From Lojkania enalia (Eukaryota; Ascomycota; Dothideomycetes; Pleosporales): a stretch of DNA of 64,000 nucleotides. The notes under the pieces were generated by a model, which was not told where the DNA came from, searched no databases, and was given only the letters and a program-made list of their open reading frames with translations. How positions within the stretch are numbered: position 1 is the stretch's first letter; each line of letters starts with the position of its first letter. Position numbers and translations under genes: made by a program. The stretch spans positions 310,001-374,000 of the forward strand of contig ML986595.1 in NCBI GenBank assembly GCA_010094045.1, written 5' to 3'. Below, one piece after another: positions 1-11,791 of the stretch.

Positions 1-1434
1 CTGCGAGCTCTTCGCTGAGTCTGCTTCGATTGTGATATATGACGTTCATTGAAAATGCTTCGGCCTTCTTCTTTAGGTTTCGCCCGATACCACCCATTCC
101 CAAGATTCCAAGCGTCTTGCCCTGCGGATCACGACCGAGCGGTGGTGGAGGATGGCCGCGCCATTTCCCTTCCCGAATCGACATCATGGATGGATTAAAC
201 CGACGGAGTGAGCCAAGAATGAGGAACATATTCACGTCGGCAGTGCAATCGTTTACGGTGTTTGGTGTATTCGAGACCCTGATGCCTCGATCGGTGCAAG
301 CATGGACGTCGACTTGATCATATCCGGCCCCTACAATATGGGATATAGTAAGCCTTTGAACAAATATTATTATGTTGCCAGCAGTTCTTCTCGCGCACGA
401 TCAAACTTCAGAAAGATCGCGTCTGCGTGCTCTAGCAAGTCATCAGCTGCGTATCCCACCTGCGCTAGGGGATGATCTCGGATGTGGGCTAGAGTCTGAG
501 CAATATCCGCTGTTGTCGATTTTGGAAGAGCCTAAGCTACTCAGATAGGTTCCTCCATTGGTATCGTATCAAGCTCTCCATTCCAGTCGTATAACCATAA
601 TGCTAAAATCGGTGGGTAGCCATAGTCCGACTTTCCCGAAGCACGGCGCTAATTAACCATTTTATCAAGCAAGCCTTTTGCATCTTTCGATAGCGAAGCT
701 GTGAAATAGCGCGGCCGGATCTATCATGCTCGGAAAAAAAAAAAAAAGAAAATAGAAAATTTTTTTTTAAACAATGGTGACCACATCTTGAAATCGTGAT
801 GAGATCCCATGGATAGGCCCGCTCCCTATCAGCTGTTTCGAAAGCTATCACCGAAGAGAACGATCAGACTCTCATGAGAGCGTAGCCATGATTACGCGAT
901 TTATGCATGCAAAAGAGAAGAAGCCTCGGCGAAGTAAACAAACAAATTTATCTCAACTTACCATTGTGACACACAAACTTCACGCTGGTGGGAAGAAGCC
1001 TTACCAACTCTGGGTCAAACTTTCCCGTAATACTCAGACTCTCGAATGTCCGATAGATGACGGTTGTGCCATTCAATTGTCCGCTTCTGCATTCGTCAAG
1101 AAATTCGGCGCGGCAACGGGCCTGCGTGTGGACCAATTCGGCGAGGGAAGACAGGGAGTTCCATGATTCGTGGGCACTGTATTTGAGAACTTAGTAAGAC
1201 CAGGGTGGAGACATAGCGGCTAATAAATTTGGGGAAATGGAGGCTAGGAGGTACCGGCATCCAATGCCAGAAAGGCATACGAGGTGATTCACCATCCGGT
1301 ATCGGAAGAATGCCTCGAAGGATCTAAACCGAGGAAATGCTCGAAAGAACTCACTGTTCGATTTGCCCGAGCAGGAGCACCTTGGGCCTCGTCATGCTAC
1401 TTCCAACAGGGCCCCGAGGCCGAACGGAGGACAT
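1..1434 (-). CDS. D-2-hydroxyacid dehydrogenase (glyoxylate/hydroxypyruvate reductase type), 3' end missing
   Basis: Minus strand; exons 1434-1355, 1176-962 and 330 to the window edge, joined in phase. NAD(P)H-dependent reductase of 2-oxoacids in the D-isomer-specific family, probably cytosolic. The sequence shows the family block VCHNGAGYDQVDV (spanning the intron 2 junction), then VSNTPNTVNDCTADVNMFLILG and the nucleotide-binding loop LGILGMGGIGRNL. The substrate-binding Arg region and catalytic His lie beyond the left edge. Two in-frame ATGs, at 1434 and 1395, are possible starts; MTRPKVLLLG at 1395 fits the family better. Intron 1 is 178 nt and intron 2 (961-331) is 631 nt, about ten times the usual size here, with perfect GTAAGT and TTGTAG ends. 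The substrate cannot be told from this part. Confidence 0.85.
370..600 (-). pseudogene. Decayed coding-like segment inside the long intron
   Basis: Within the 631-nt intron of the dehydrogenase gene, on the same strand, one frame reads 53 protein-like residues (531-370, beginning ALPKSTTADI and ending REELLAT, then TAA). In the same frame just upstream lies WLYDWNGELDTIPMEEPI, separated from it by TGA and TAG. Composition is protein-like (regular charged and hydrophobic alternation) but I do not recognise the family. It could be an inserted gene fragment or chance; homopolymer A and T runs at about 734-768 lie further upstream in the intron. Confidence 0.3.
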
Positions 1435-2947
1435 GATACGCTTCCGGAGTTTCGCGAAGCTAGAGGTAGGTGCGTCAATTGTTAGTTAAGCAAGAGATTT
1501 TCTGAAGAGTTGAGATGGGTGTCGAGAAGTAATTGCTCGAGGCGCCAAGGTTGCTTGGAGCATGTGCTGGCGTGGACGTTCTGAGGCTGATGTGAATTCA
1601 AAAAGAGCCGCCGTGAACGTAGAAAGTGGCAGTGACGTAGGCGAGACACCAGCGAAAACTGGGAATACGGGCGTTTGACCGTGGAGGTGAATGGGGATCG
1701 GCACGACAGATGGAGTAGGAGAAGACTGCCTCGAGCTGATATGGAGTGCGGCGATTGAACACTCACAAGATAACAGTGTCTCCTGTCCCTCTGGTAGGAC
1801 ACGACTCGGGCAGACATACCCCGCGTTCTTAGGTGCGCAAGAACGGCTGCGACGTCTTACCCTACAGCCACCTACTCTCCTGGAAAAATCCCCCAGCAAA
1901 TGCGCTCAATGGACGGGGAAGAGGAAGATAGCGGCGAGGCCGGAGGAGAAGAGCAAAGGGTACGCAAGCAGCAGTCGGCTGCAGTGTTTCGGGGATGCGA
2001 CAGTGTCTGTGGTAGTTTTATATCATTTGTGTCTGGTCGTGAGCTGTTATCTCCACGCTCCCGCCAATTATAACCTGGAGCTGCCCAAAGTTCCTGGATG
2101 CCGGCCTTGTGGCCGCAGCCGGGTACCGCGCAGACGGTTCAGGATGGAGGGGATTGCATACATACATTGATCTGCGACAGCTTGTCCTACCTTCGAAGGG
2201 ATGGGGGTCGCGCAAATCCCACGATCCCACATATTTCCGTTTTGGCCTCGAGCACGCCGCAGTGTACGAGTCTTGCATTGGCACAGCCAGCCGGGTGCGT
2301 GCCAATTGTCGCCGAAACATCCCGCCGCCTCCCCGAGAATCATACCATATGGATAGAGAGAGGTGATTCATGCTAGCGCTAGGGTGCGAGGTACGCATCC
2401 ACGCGTGTGCAGCGTGCCCCGGACTGGCACGAAATGCTTTTGGGGTTAGCGTGATAGAACCGTCCCAAGTGCGGCGCCGCAGCGAATGAGGGCGAGTCAC
2501 AGCGGAGAACAAGTGGCATGCTAACGACGACGACAGGCTGCCCTCGCGCCGGACGTGTGCCAATTGGAAGCCTCTCTGCGCAAGGTTGAGATACGTATTG
2601 CCTGTCATTGGAAGAATCCACCTCTCCACGCCTCACAATCAGCCGATCCATGTATGTCTTGTTGCAGAGTATCCTTCCGATCTCGCTTTCATTCACTTTC
2701 TAGCTCCGTACCGGACTTGGCCAGGCATGGCCACGGTGGCGGTTATATCAATCAATTGGGGCTCAACGCAAGCGATAACAAGGTACTGCAGACTAGTTCT
2801 GCACTACACACGCGTTTGAGGCACTGGAGATAGGGAAAGGGCACCATACGGCTGGAACTCGAGGTCAATGACCACGCACTTGTTCTAGCTACCTACGTGC
2901 CTGCTGGTCTAACGTAAATCTGACGATTTAGTAGAAACAGCACATGC
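1435..2947. other. Intergenic stretch with no supported gene
   Basis: About 1.5 kb between the dehydrogenase start and the 3' end of clf1. Several open frames of 60-200 codons overlap one another on both strands, but none has recognisable domains, splice structure or family resemblance. It should hold the dehydrogenase promoter and the clf1 3' end. Confidence 0.6.
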
Positions 2948-5067
2948 CTAGCTGCTGTTCTGGGCCGCCTTCCACTTGTACGCGTTCGCCATAAACTTGG
3001 CCAAATTGGCTGCGCTCTCGTCGTCTGCTGGGAAAACATAATCAATGTATTCCTCGTACGAATCATCGTCCAGCTTCCTTCGCTTCTTAACTTTCCTAGG
3101 CATTTGGTTGTTGACCTTCTCAATGTCGGCCGGAGAACCATGTGTTGTCTCGAACGATTTCCATGCATTGAGGAGGGCCACACGCTGCATGTTGTTAGAC
3201 TCTATCCGGGGGATTAGATGTGATACAAGATAACGTACCTCTTCTTTGAGCTCGTTCTCCTTCATCGTCTGGTGCGCTCTCTCGAACACTTTCCTTGCAC
3301 GGGATTTGGCCTCCTCACTGATAAGCCGCTCTTCATCGCCCTCCTCCTCTGCATCCGGAACACCAATCTCAAACTGTGCCCAGCTGATCCAGACTTTGAC
3401 GTGATTCGTTTTCCCTAACAATCTCTCATATAGTTGCCGGGTTCGGTCGTACTCGCCTTCCTCTTCCTCAAAGTCAATATAGGCTTTCCAAACTAGCTCT
3501 GGCATGTCAAGTTGCGACTGTTCCACTGCAAGCTCAAATATTGCGCGTGCTCGATCCAGATCGTCTAATCCGCGCTCTAGCTCCGCAAATTTAATCCATG
3601 CCTGACTATTAGATGAATTCCATTCAATGTATTTTTGGTAGAGCTGCCGGCAACGTCCAAACTCGAACAGCTTCATTTCAAGCTCAATATAACTTTTGAA
3701 CAATTTGTCCTTTGGTGACATGCCTATCGATTGCCCCAACAATTTCCGTGCGGAAACAAGCTGGCCTTGGCGGACCTCGAAATAAGCGGCCATTAACCAA
3801 ACCTTAGCAAATGTGAATCGCTTGTGTGGAAGAAGCTTGATGCATTCTTGATAGATTTGCCTCGTCCTCTCGATGTCCTTATTTACAGTCTCCTCGTACA
3901 AAGCGTAGAATAGCCAGAGATATATGTATCGTCTCCAGTGCCGTTTCTCTTGTGTCGGCGGTATTTGTGCAATCGCTCTTTCATATACATCTCGGACTCG
4001 GTCTGTGTTTTCTGAAGCTTCTTCCAAGCGAGCTAAATCTATCCATGCATCATAATTTTTGGGATTCTCCTTAACTTGTTCTTCGTAATGAACTCGACGT
4101 TTGGAGAGAATTACATCTTCAATTCCTTCACGGTCGCCGTATTGCTTCTCAAACTGGGTAAAGATCTTGTGGAGGGTGGCAGATTTTGACCGGGGCATAC
4201 GATCGAGGGCGAACTTATAAATTGCTCGAGCTCGCTCAACTTCCTTCAGCTTGGCTTCGAACTTTGCATATGCTATAAAGAGTCGTTCATCCATGAAATC
4301 GTCGCCCAGAGTCTCAATAGCCGTTCCGTAGACATCACGAACGAGGTCGCTAGTGCCATTCTATAATTTGTCAGTAAACCTACGTTTGCCTCGATAATTA
4401 CTGGACTCCTCACCTGCTCCTCAAATCTAGCCCACTTTATCCAATTCTCTGGTTCGGGGTGCACAACGGTAAAGCGCTCAAATATAGTCCTCGCTTTCTC
4501 AAATTCGCCGTGCCGTTTCTCCAATTTAATATACGCCGACCACGCCGCCTTGTCTGGCTCCCACTGCATCCAGCGTTCAAAGACAGCACGCGCGCCATCA
4601 ATGTTGCCAAGAGTTTCCTCCATGTAGACATATTTATACCAAAGTTTGTCCACCCGGGGGAGGATAGTAATGGCTCTATCCAGGACGTTTCTAGCATGGT
4701 TGATGTTTCTGCTCTTCATTTCCGCCTCGCAATATCTGATCCACACTACCGGATTTGTTGCGTCTACATCCAGACATCTCTCAAATATAGACCGAGCTCT
4801 ACGAAACTCCTTCTGCTCAAGCTCCCACTGAGCATACCTAAGCCAGTTGTTGTGATTCAGACGATTAATTCGGACATATTTTTCGAATTCCGCTCGCTTC
4901 CTGCCCTGAAATTCACGGAGCTCTTCCAAGTCAGAGAAGCGCTGGGTGGGCCGGTTGATAACCTCATCTTGACGATCGACAGCCTCGCGCAGGAGCTGCT
5001 CTGCGCTGATTTGGACAGGCGCAGCGGCCTTGTTCTTGACGCGCGGAGGGCCTCGGGAGCTCTCCAT
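2948..5067 (-). CDS. clf1: Pre-mRNA splicing factor Clf1 (Crooked neck / Syf3)
   Basis: Three exons (5067-4414, 4360-3239, 3184-2948) give 670 residues, the normal length for the family. Clf1 is a scaffold of the Prp19-associated (NTC) complex in the spliceosome and acts in the nucleus. The protein starts [20 protein letters not shown] and is made almost entirely of HAT (half-a-TPR) repeats, seen as recurring W..YA..E and ARAIFER units such as [20 protein letters not shown]. The C-terminus carries the basic [14 protein letters not shown] block and the YVFPADDE motif. An ATG 57 nt upstream is in frame, but homologues begin at MESSRGPP. Intron 1 is 53 nt. Intron 2 (3238-3185) is 54 nt and open in frame, so retention would add 18 residues. 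Confidence 0.96.
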
Positions 5068-5549
5068 CCTTGAATGCGGTATATCTAAACGCGCGGAACC
5101 AATGTGGAAATGAGGAGAGGCCACGTCGAAAATCCGGCGCTCAGAGCCTAGGACGTGGAAGAAAACTCATGTGCCGTAGGGGACGGTATGAATTTCGGTC
5201 TCAAGTGGGAGGCTGTCGCCCCACGCCAGTGGTGAAGTGAGAGGTGTGCCGCAAGTTTGGAGCTTGAGGCAGAAATTCCGCGTCGCCCGTCACCGCCTGG
5301 CAGAATTGCGGCTGCCAAGCCCTTGACGTCCTACCAGTCGCAAACTTCCTGTACCTGACTTTGCCCTACAGCTTCGCTTCTACTGACAACCCCCCTCTCC
5401 GCCACCTCCCACGGGCAAGTACCACCTACCCGCTGTAGTACCTTCACCCGCTCAACTTACCTTGGCTAGGCCTTGGCCCGTAGGCGTGTGGCCGGCAAAC
5501 CGCGCTGCTCATACAATATCGTGGACTCCGTAACCTGCTGCTGCGCAAA
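5068..5549. promoter_or_regulatory. Shared divergent promoter of clf1 and prp31
   Basis: The 482 bp between the two start codons must contain the 5' leaders and promoters of both splicing-factor genes. The stretch is GC-rich, with C-rich pyrimidine runs near 5388-5415 on the prp31 side and no clear TATA box, as expected for housekeeping genes. Confidence 0.6.
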
Positions 5550-7262
5550 ATGGCAACGCTAGAGCAAGAGCTCCTCCGTGATTTCGAGGACACTGGGTCC
5601 GAGGGCGAGGGCGAGGGCTACGATGCGCGGGATGATCTCGCTCAGCTGGAGAAGGACTTCGGCGGTGACTCGCCCAGTGATTCCGACGACATGGCCGTCG
5701 ATGAGGAGGCCCAGTACACTGCCGACCAGGGAAAGAAGGAGAAGGCGCCCTCCGACATCCGCGGAGCATCGAAGCTACTAGCTCAACTCAAGCCCGTTTT
5801 GAGCGACATCGAGCAGACCAAAGACAGGATGGAGGGCCTCATAGAAGGGGAGCAGATTGAGGACAATCCAGAATATCAGCTGTTGACGCAGGCCAATGAT
5901 TTTTCGACGTCAATCGATGGGGAGATTGCCATTGTGCACAAGTTCATTCGCGATCACTACTCTATCCGCTTTCCCTACCTCGAAGAGCTGATCAAGAATC
6001 CCATCGATTACGCCAAGACGGTTGCTATTATCAAGAATGGGCCTTTAGACGATATCAAAAACATTGCTCAGAGGGCGGACAACCTGGTCGGCGTGCCTTT
6101 GAGGAGCATTCTGGATGGTCCCTCTCTCATGGTTGTTACCGTCGAAGCTACACGCGCTGCCGGTCGCGGCCTCACAGATGATGAGCTTGACAGTATCCTC
6201 AACGCGTGTTCCATGATGCTCGATCTTGACAAAGCCAAAGGAATACTCACAGAATACGTACAATCGCGCATGAATATTTTTGCGCCAAACTTGACCGCTT
6301 TGATAGGGTCGCTCACGGCAGCTCAGCTTATCAACTTTGCTGGCGGCTTGACCGGCCTAGCTCAAAAACCTGCCTGCAATATTGCTCCTCTTGGATCTAA
6401 TAAGGCGAGTGGGCTTGGTTTTGCGACAAACGTTGGAATCAGGCAGCAGGGCTTCCTATATCACAGTCCAATCATCCAAAGCGTTCGCCAGGATTTGAAG
6501 AAGCAAGCCATGCGAATAGTCGCCGCAAAGGTCATTCTAGCAGCACGTGTAGACCGTGTTCACCAGTCTCCAGACGGGTCAACAGGTCTACAGCTCAAAG
6601 ATGAGTGCGAACGCCGCTTAGACAAGCTCACCGAGCCACCACCGAACAAAGGCGTCCGCGCTCTCCCCGCTCCTGATGACAAACCCTCTCGGAAACGAGG
6701 CGGCCGCCGAGCTCGGAAAGCAAAGGAAGCGACGGCCATGACCGAGATTCGGAAAGCACAGAACAGGATGGCATTTGGCAAAGAGGAGAAGGAGGTTGGC
6801 TATGGAGACAGCGTCAAAGGGCTTGGCATGATCGGTGCTGCAGACAGCGGGCGCATCCGCGCACAGCAAATCGATCAGCGCACGCGTGCCAAGCTATCTA
6901 AGAAGAATCCGGGCTGGGGTGGAGGGACAAACACGGCGCTTGGGACAGGCACTTCAATCAAGGGCTTTGGTCAAGGTGGTACAGCAACTACACTTCAGGC
7001 TCAGGGACTTAGGACAGGCGGCGTTGGACAAGCTATGGGAACAAGCTCCATTGCTTTTACTCCTGTACAAGGAATTGAATTGATCGATCCAAAGGCTCGT
7101 GAACAAATGGATCGAAAGCGCAAGGCAGACGATGATAGATGGTTCAAAGGCGGCACTTTCACTCAGATTGGCAGCAGCACGATGAATGGTATTCCTAAGG
7201 TAGACAGCGCTGTATTCAAAGTTCCCAGCTTGCCAGCGAAGAAGCAGAAGATGGAACAGTGA
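5550..7262 (+). CDS. prp31: U4/U6-U5 tri-snRNP protein Prp31
   Basis: Single exon, 570 residues. Prp31 binds the U4 snRNA 5' stem-loop together with Snu13 and bridges U4/U6 to U5 in the tri-snRNP. An acidic N-terminus (about residues 1-55) is followed by the NOSIC/coiled-coil region (about 90-190) and the Nop domain (about 190-345). Near residue 293 lies the segment NVGIRQQGFLYHSPIIQS, followed by RIVAAKVILAARVDRVH, characteristic of Prp31. The C-terminal Prp31 domain contains the RKRGGRRARK basic block and KAQNRMAFGKEEKEVGYGD. The ATG has a good context (CAAAATGGC) and no upstream in-frame alternative. It is transcribed away from clf1, another spliceosome gene. Confidence 0.96.
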   Translation: MATLEQELLRDFEDTGSEGEGEGYDARDDLAQLEKDFGGDSPSDSDDMAVDEEAQYTADQGKKEKAPSDIRGASKLLAQLKPVLSDIEQTKDRMEGLIEGEQIEDNPEYQLLTQANDFSTSIDGEIAIVHKFIRDHYSIRFPYLEELIKNPIDYAKTVAIIKNGPLDDIKNIAQRADNLVGVPLRSILDGPSLMVVTVEATRAAGRGLTDDELDSILNACSMMLDLDKAKGILTEYVQSRMNIFAPNLTALIGSLTAAQLINFAGGLTGLAQKPACNIAPLGSNKASGLGFATNVGIRQQGFLYHSPIIQSVRQDLKKQAMRIVAAKVILAARVDRVHQSPDGSTGLQLKDECERRLDKLTEPPPNKGVRALPAPDDKPSRKRGGRRARKAKEATAMTEIRKAQNRMAFGKEEKEVGYGDSVKGLGMIGAADSGRIRAQQIDQRTRAKLSKKNPGWGGGTNTALGTGTSIKGFGQGGTATTLQAQGLRTGGVGQAMGTSSIAFTPVQGIELIDPKAREQMDRKRKADDDRWFKGGTFTQIGSSTMNGIPKVDSAVFKVPSLPAKKQKMEQ

Positions 7263-10200
7263 GTCGATATCTAGGGTGATACGGCGTTGGCTGGGAAATT
7301 ATAGGCATTTCTTGGCGTTCGGTGACTGCAAGTGCCCAGGTAAACTAGGCATAGATTCGGAGAATGATATCCAAACATTTTTTCTAAATTAATGAGAGCT
7401 CAGTTACTCGGGCTAAACGAGCCAGTAGCACAGATCTTTTACCTGAAATTCCGGTGATGCAGCGGAGGATTGGGTAGATGTTTAAGGAACACGCTAAACT
7501 CACTCGGATAGGTATTGATGAGAGACTATTTCTCGTTGAAGAAGGCGTTTTCCTGAATGTTTATGCGGTTCTCTTGAAGGACCCTCATTCAATTGGCCAT
7601 GCTCTATACTAGAGTCCACAAAAATCTGAGCTTCATAGCTTTGATGTATTCTAATGGCGACCTACATAGACCCAAGGGACGTTTCGCGAAATTGTGGTCA
7701 GAATCGCCCCGGCTAGTTTTGCAGGTAGCTGAGTGTCCCCCTATAAAGGTGGTATCCTGTTGCCTGCTAACCCTCACGCCCGTTCACTGCCAATTCTTAA
7801 CACTGATTAGAAAGAACATTTGTGTATGTGATTTGGGTGCTTTAAAGAATATGAAGAGCATTCCGATGTAGACTTCAGTCTACAAGTATACCATGCGGCC
7901 AACACCGAAGGCTTTTATGTTCCTCATCCATTACACGCAGAAAAGGATAACGCATTGTGCTATTTATCAGCGACTTCAGCGTCCTAGACGTCAAGCGATA
8001 CGAGGCTATCTCGTATGTCTAGGGAAAGTGGAAAGACACGGATCAAGGATGCTGCGGTAGATCTGTCCATTGAATATCGAAGACTCTACTGAATTTCCTA
8101 ATCAGGCTACGACGCGCGGACGATACTCAGATATTACAGGCCGGTAGAGCATATATAAACGACTACAAAAAAGGAGAAGCCATCGTAAATTAGAATTATA
8201 GTTTAGATTGTCTCTCAGGCTGTTCGAGATGCCTTCTGTTGGATGTTGAAGATATTGACAGGGCCGAACTAGGGACTTGGGGAAACTATCTGCATGTAAA
8301 ATACCCCATCCATTTGATACTGTGAGCTTAATATCAGAATCACATTTATAGAAATACAAGGTTGGTTTGAAAGGGGTTGCACTACATTCGCTTACCCCAG
8401 TGGGTCGCTTTGCATAAACTCCTACATGACGCTTAGATTCGACGAGTTTGGGTCGTCCAAGAATCTGCACTTACATAAGGCGGCAGATTCTTTCATTGAA
8501 TAGGGAATAACGCAATAAACTTACTGGTGCTAACAACTCTTTCTGACTTTCGAGTTGGGACTCGTCGCTTTTATGGCCCGGGCATTCAAGTTCGACGAGC
8601 CTCTGATACGACGACGGGCCGTTATATACGATGTATGGCAATATATTGTAATATAAGTGGCATACTATGTACTCTGGGGATTCTATTCGTATATCATCAA
8701 CAAACACCCCGAGAGTAGTAGCCACGCAATTCTAGGTATGAACCATATCTTCACCTTCATAGGTCCAGCTAATGCGTTGAACATTGCTGTCAAATATACT
8801 ACAGTGACCCGGATTCGGTTCTTCTTATATAAAGAGATAGAAAGGCTATAAGGCTTAGTACAGTGTTCACAATGATTTCAAGCTTTGCTGAAGCTAAATC
8901 CTTCCTGAATACATTGTTAGAGGTCCCCGAATCCATAATCAGGACGAGGGAATTAGTTGAACTTCCTTTCTAACAGCTCACTTCTTGTCAGTCGACCAGT
9001 CTGCCATTGTCTCGTAGTGTCTCAATAGAGTATGGAGAAGTAATCCGTACGAGCCTACCCTTTCTACCATCTCACATCAAAAACATTCTAGGAGAAACAG
9101 TCTAAAGACACGTGTCTAGAATTAGCTATTAAGCGTAGCCTCGCTATCATTTACCCATCCAGAACAGCATTGGGTCGTTTCATAGTGCAAATATGTGAGA
9201 CCAAAATTCAACCCATGTTGCAGACCATCTAGATCTGCCCGCTATTCATTCAACGCCCATGGAAATATGGCTGCTTAATTATTGTTACGTGAGATAAGCG
9301 TGAATGCTCATCGATTATGCGGTTTCAGACACAATTTTTACATGAAAGGACACGAAAGAATAGGTTCACATTACATGGATAAAGGCGACGTACAGTCAAC
9401 TGTTTCTTACACGCAGCACCCGGCCCTATGATATTTCGTAAGATGTTAGAAAACACTGAAAGACGCAACTCTAGATTAGTGGGGGAGTATTAGGTCAAAC
9501 AAATTATATAATAGACAAGGAGGATGTTTCATATATGGAACCGCAGACGTTCGTTCTTATCGAAAGCGAAAGAGGCGCGGTAGTGGCTTTGGAGCAATCG
9601 CGCAATTTTACGTAGCGACGAAACTTTAATGGTATTCTAGTAGATGGATATTTTCAGATTGGTAGAGGCTGGTGCAATCGAACCATTTTGAATTTCAGCC
9701 TCACTATTACTCGACTCTTGTTTCTGAAGGAAGAATCTCGTGGAGGAAAAGATATATACTCCAAAAAGGGATACAACATTTTATGCATAATAGGAAGAAT
9801 TATTAGTCTAAGGGACGTCATACCGTCCTGTTATCTAGCGTATCTCCTAAGTAACAAACCACGTTCTGTGCTAGAATAGGTCTTCCATATTTAACAAACG
9901 CCGTGAAATGAAATCAATTTTGAGCCCTATGGGATACTAGCTGCAGCTCCGAACAAGGCCTAGATCTTTAGCAGTTATGCTCTTAGAAATTCTACTCTAT
10001 GGCTCTTTGGATTAATTGTTTACTCTTTCCCGGAATATCTAGCACATATGGGACGCGAAAAATGATTATATATCGACTATGTAGTACCCAAGAACGGCTA
10101 CTACTCACTTGCTTCCATATCCCAGTTTACGAGAAACTAATGTAAAAATATCAACTGTTCGATTTCACAAGTCCTTGAACGAGTTCAATATAAACCAAAG

Positions 10201-11791
10201 ATATGGAGCGATATAGTCTTTCTTCCTTATAAAATTTCCGTAAATAGATAACCTGAATTTCAATGCGCAGTATGTCGGATAGTATGTTTCCGGAATTCCT
10301 TAGTACATATACGGGGCCTTGTATAAATTGCGGTTACATTTCAAAGAAGCCTAAATGTGTATAACTTAAATCTAGAAGTTGTTTAGCTCGAAGCGAAGGA
10401 GCTCCATGTTTGGAGGTCAAGCTCGTTTGATCACATTTTACGCGGCACAGTTTTAATTCTGCCTCATATCTTCAATGTATATTTTTGTAGCAAGGTTCCT
10501 ACCCATTATATTGCAGAGTAATAATAAAGAACTGTAATATTTTAGTGCCGCAAAAGCTCCTTTTCTCGACAAAAACACATCTACAGCCTTAGCATACACT
10601 ATGGTTCTGGTAGCTAGTCGATGACTAACCATTAGGACATTATTCGACTGTTACTGACTAGCTGAATTGGGAACGTTTTCGACAGTCATTGACTAGCCAA
10701 TCGAACTCTAGTAAACTCAGAACTAGTACCTCTTCGAAGTCTCCTGATCTAGCAGCAACTACTAATAGGAACCATGGCTGCCCTGTTATAATGTAATTGG
10801 GTATGTTCCACACACCTAGTCCATCAGCGTGGCGTTCCTTCATTGGCATGCCAATGCCATGTGTCCTTCAGCCTAATGCGTAGATCACATGTAAGTGCAA
10901 CGCATCGAAAGGCTACATACTTCGGTGAGCTAACCAATCGAGTAGAATGGGTCTTAGTCTACTTGTCCTATAGCTGCATATCGGAATCCCCATGGCGGGC
11001 TGGAAGAGGTGACCGTAGCGATCGATTTTGCCTAGAACCACTCAGCCGACTCGCTTAGCGTATCTGTATCCGGACACCAGAGCATAGCTGAAGCGCGAGG
11101 CTACGCTAATTAATACCTAGCCAGTAGGTTGTAGCTACGGGTATGTTGGCTAAGTAGGGATGCTGTCGGGTAGAGACTCTGGGGCCCCACTACATGCGCA
11201 TCTAAAGCCTATTTTCGGCATGGAGCCAGTCGAGTGGGATGTGCTAACCTGCACTAGTCTCTCGTGGGTTTTCTGTCAACGCGAAAGATCAGGCGATCTG
11301 GTTTAAGAAGGGATTTTCGGGCTGTAGACAGATGGGAGATGCAGTGCACATGTTCTAAAGATGTCGCTTAGATCTTAAGTTGAGCTCCCCATTGCAGCCT
11401 TATACGGATCAAAGGGTAGTGCAATGGATTAGAAACGCGTATATGCTTGATTGGTGGATGTGCAGGAACATATACCTATGCGATTTGGGAAACGCCCCGC
11501 TCAAGGGAAGGGTGCTGAGATGAGGGATACTTTCTCTTTAAAGGGGTGCAGCTATAAAGGCCTCCTCTCCGGGGTAGATTTCATACCATTGGTGGCGACC
11601 GGTTGACTTGAACAAGGATATGCGGGCCTCGACCTTGTTGGGTACTGCTGCTTGGACAACGCATAAATCGGCGCCCTACTTGATCTCTAAGACGCGGAAT
11701 TCCCTCGCTTAGTATATCCGTATATATAAGAGTGGGTCATTGTGGGCAAGCTGTCCAGCCGTCAGTCTTGCGACAATCAACTGGACGAGTA
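7263..11791. other. AT-rich, gene-free relic zone
   Basis: About 4.5 kb with no open frame over about 125 codons on either strand, many TAG/TAA/TGA in every frame, and a marked excess of TA-containing words compared with flanking genes. The first few hundred bases are the prp31 3' end. The look fits DNA mutated by RIP (C to T in CpA context), typically old transposon copies. I could not recover a transposase, reverse transcriptase or terminal repeat by eye. From about 10.8 kb GC content rises again. Confidence 0.55.

Noticed and set aside
1486..1899. 137-codon minus-strand open frame
   Set aside because: Overlaps another open frame on the same strand of similar size; Ser/Arg-rich chance composition.
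2018..2629. 203-codon minus-strand open frame downstream of clf1
   Set aside because: No recognisable domain, overlapping frames on both strands, and no splice or promoter context.
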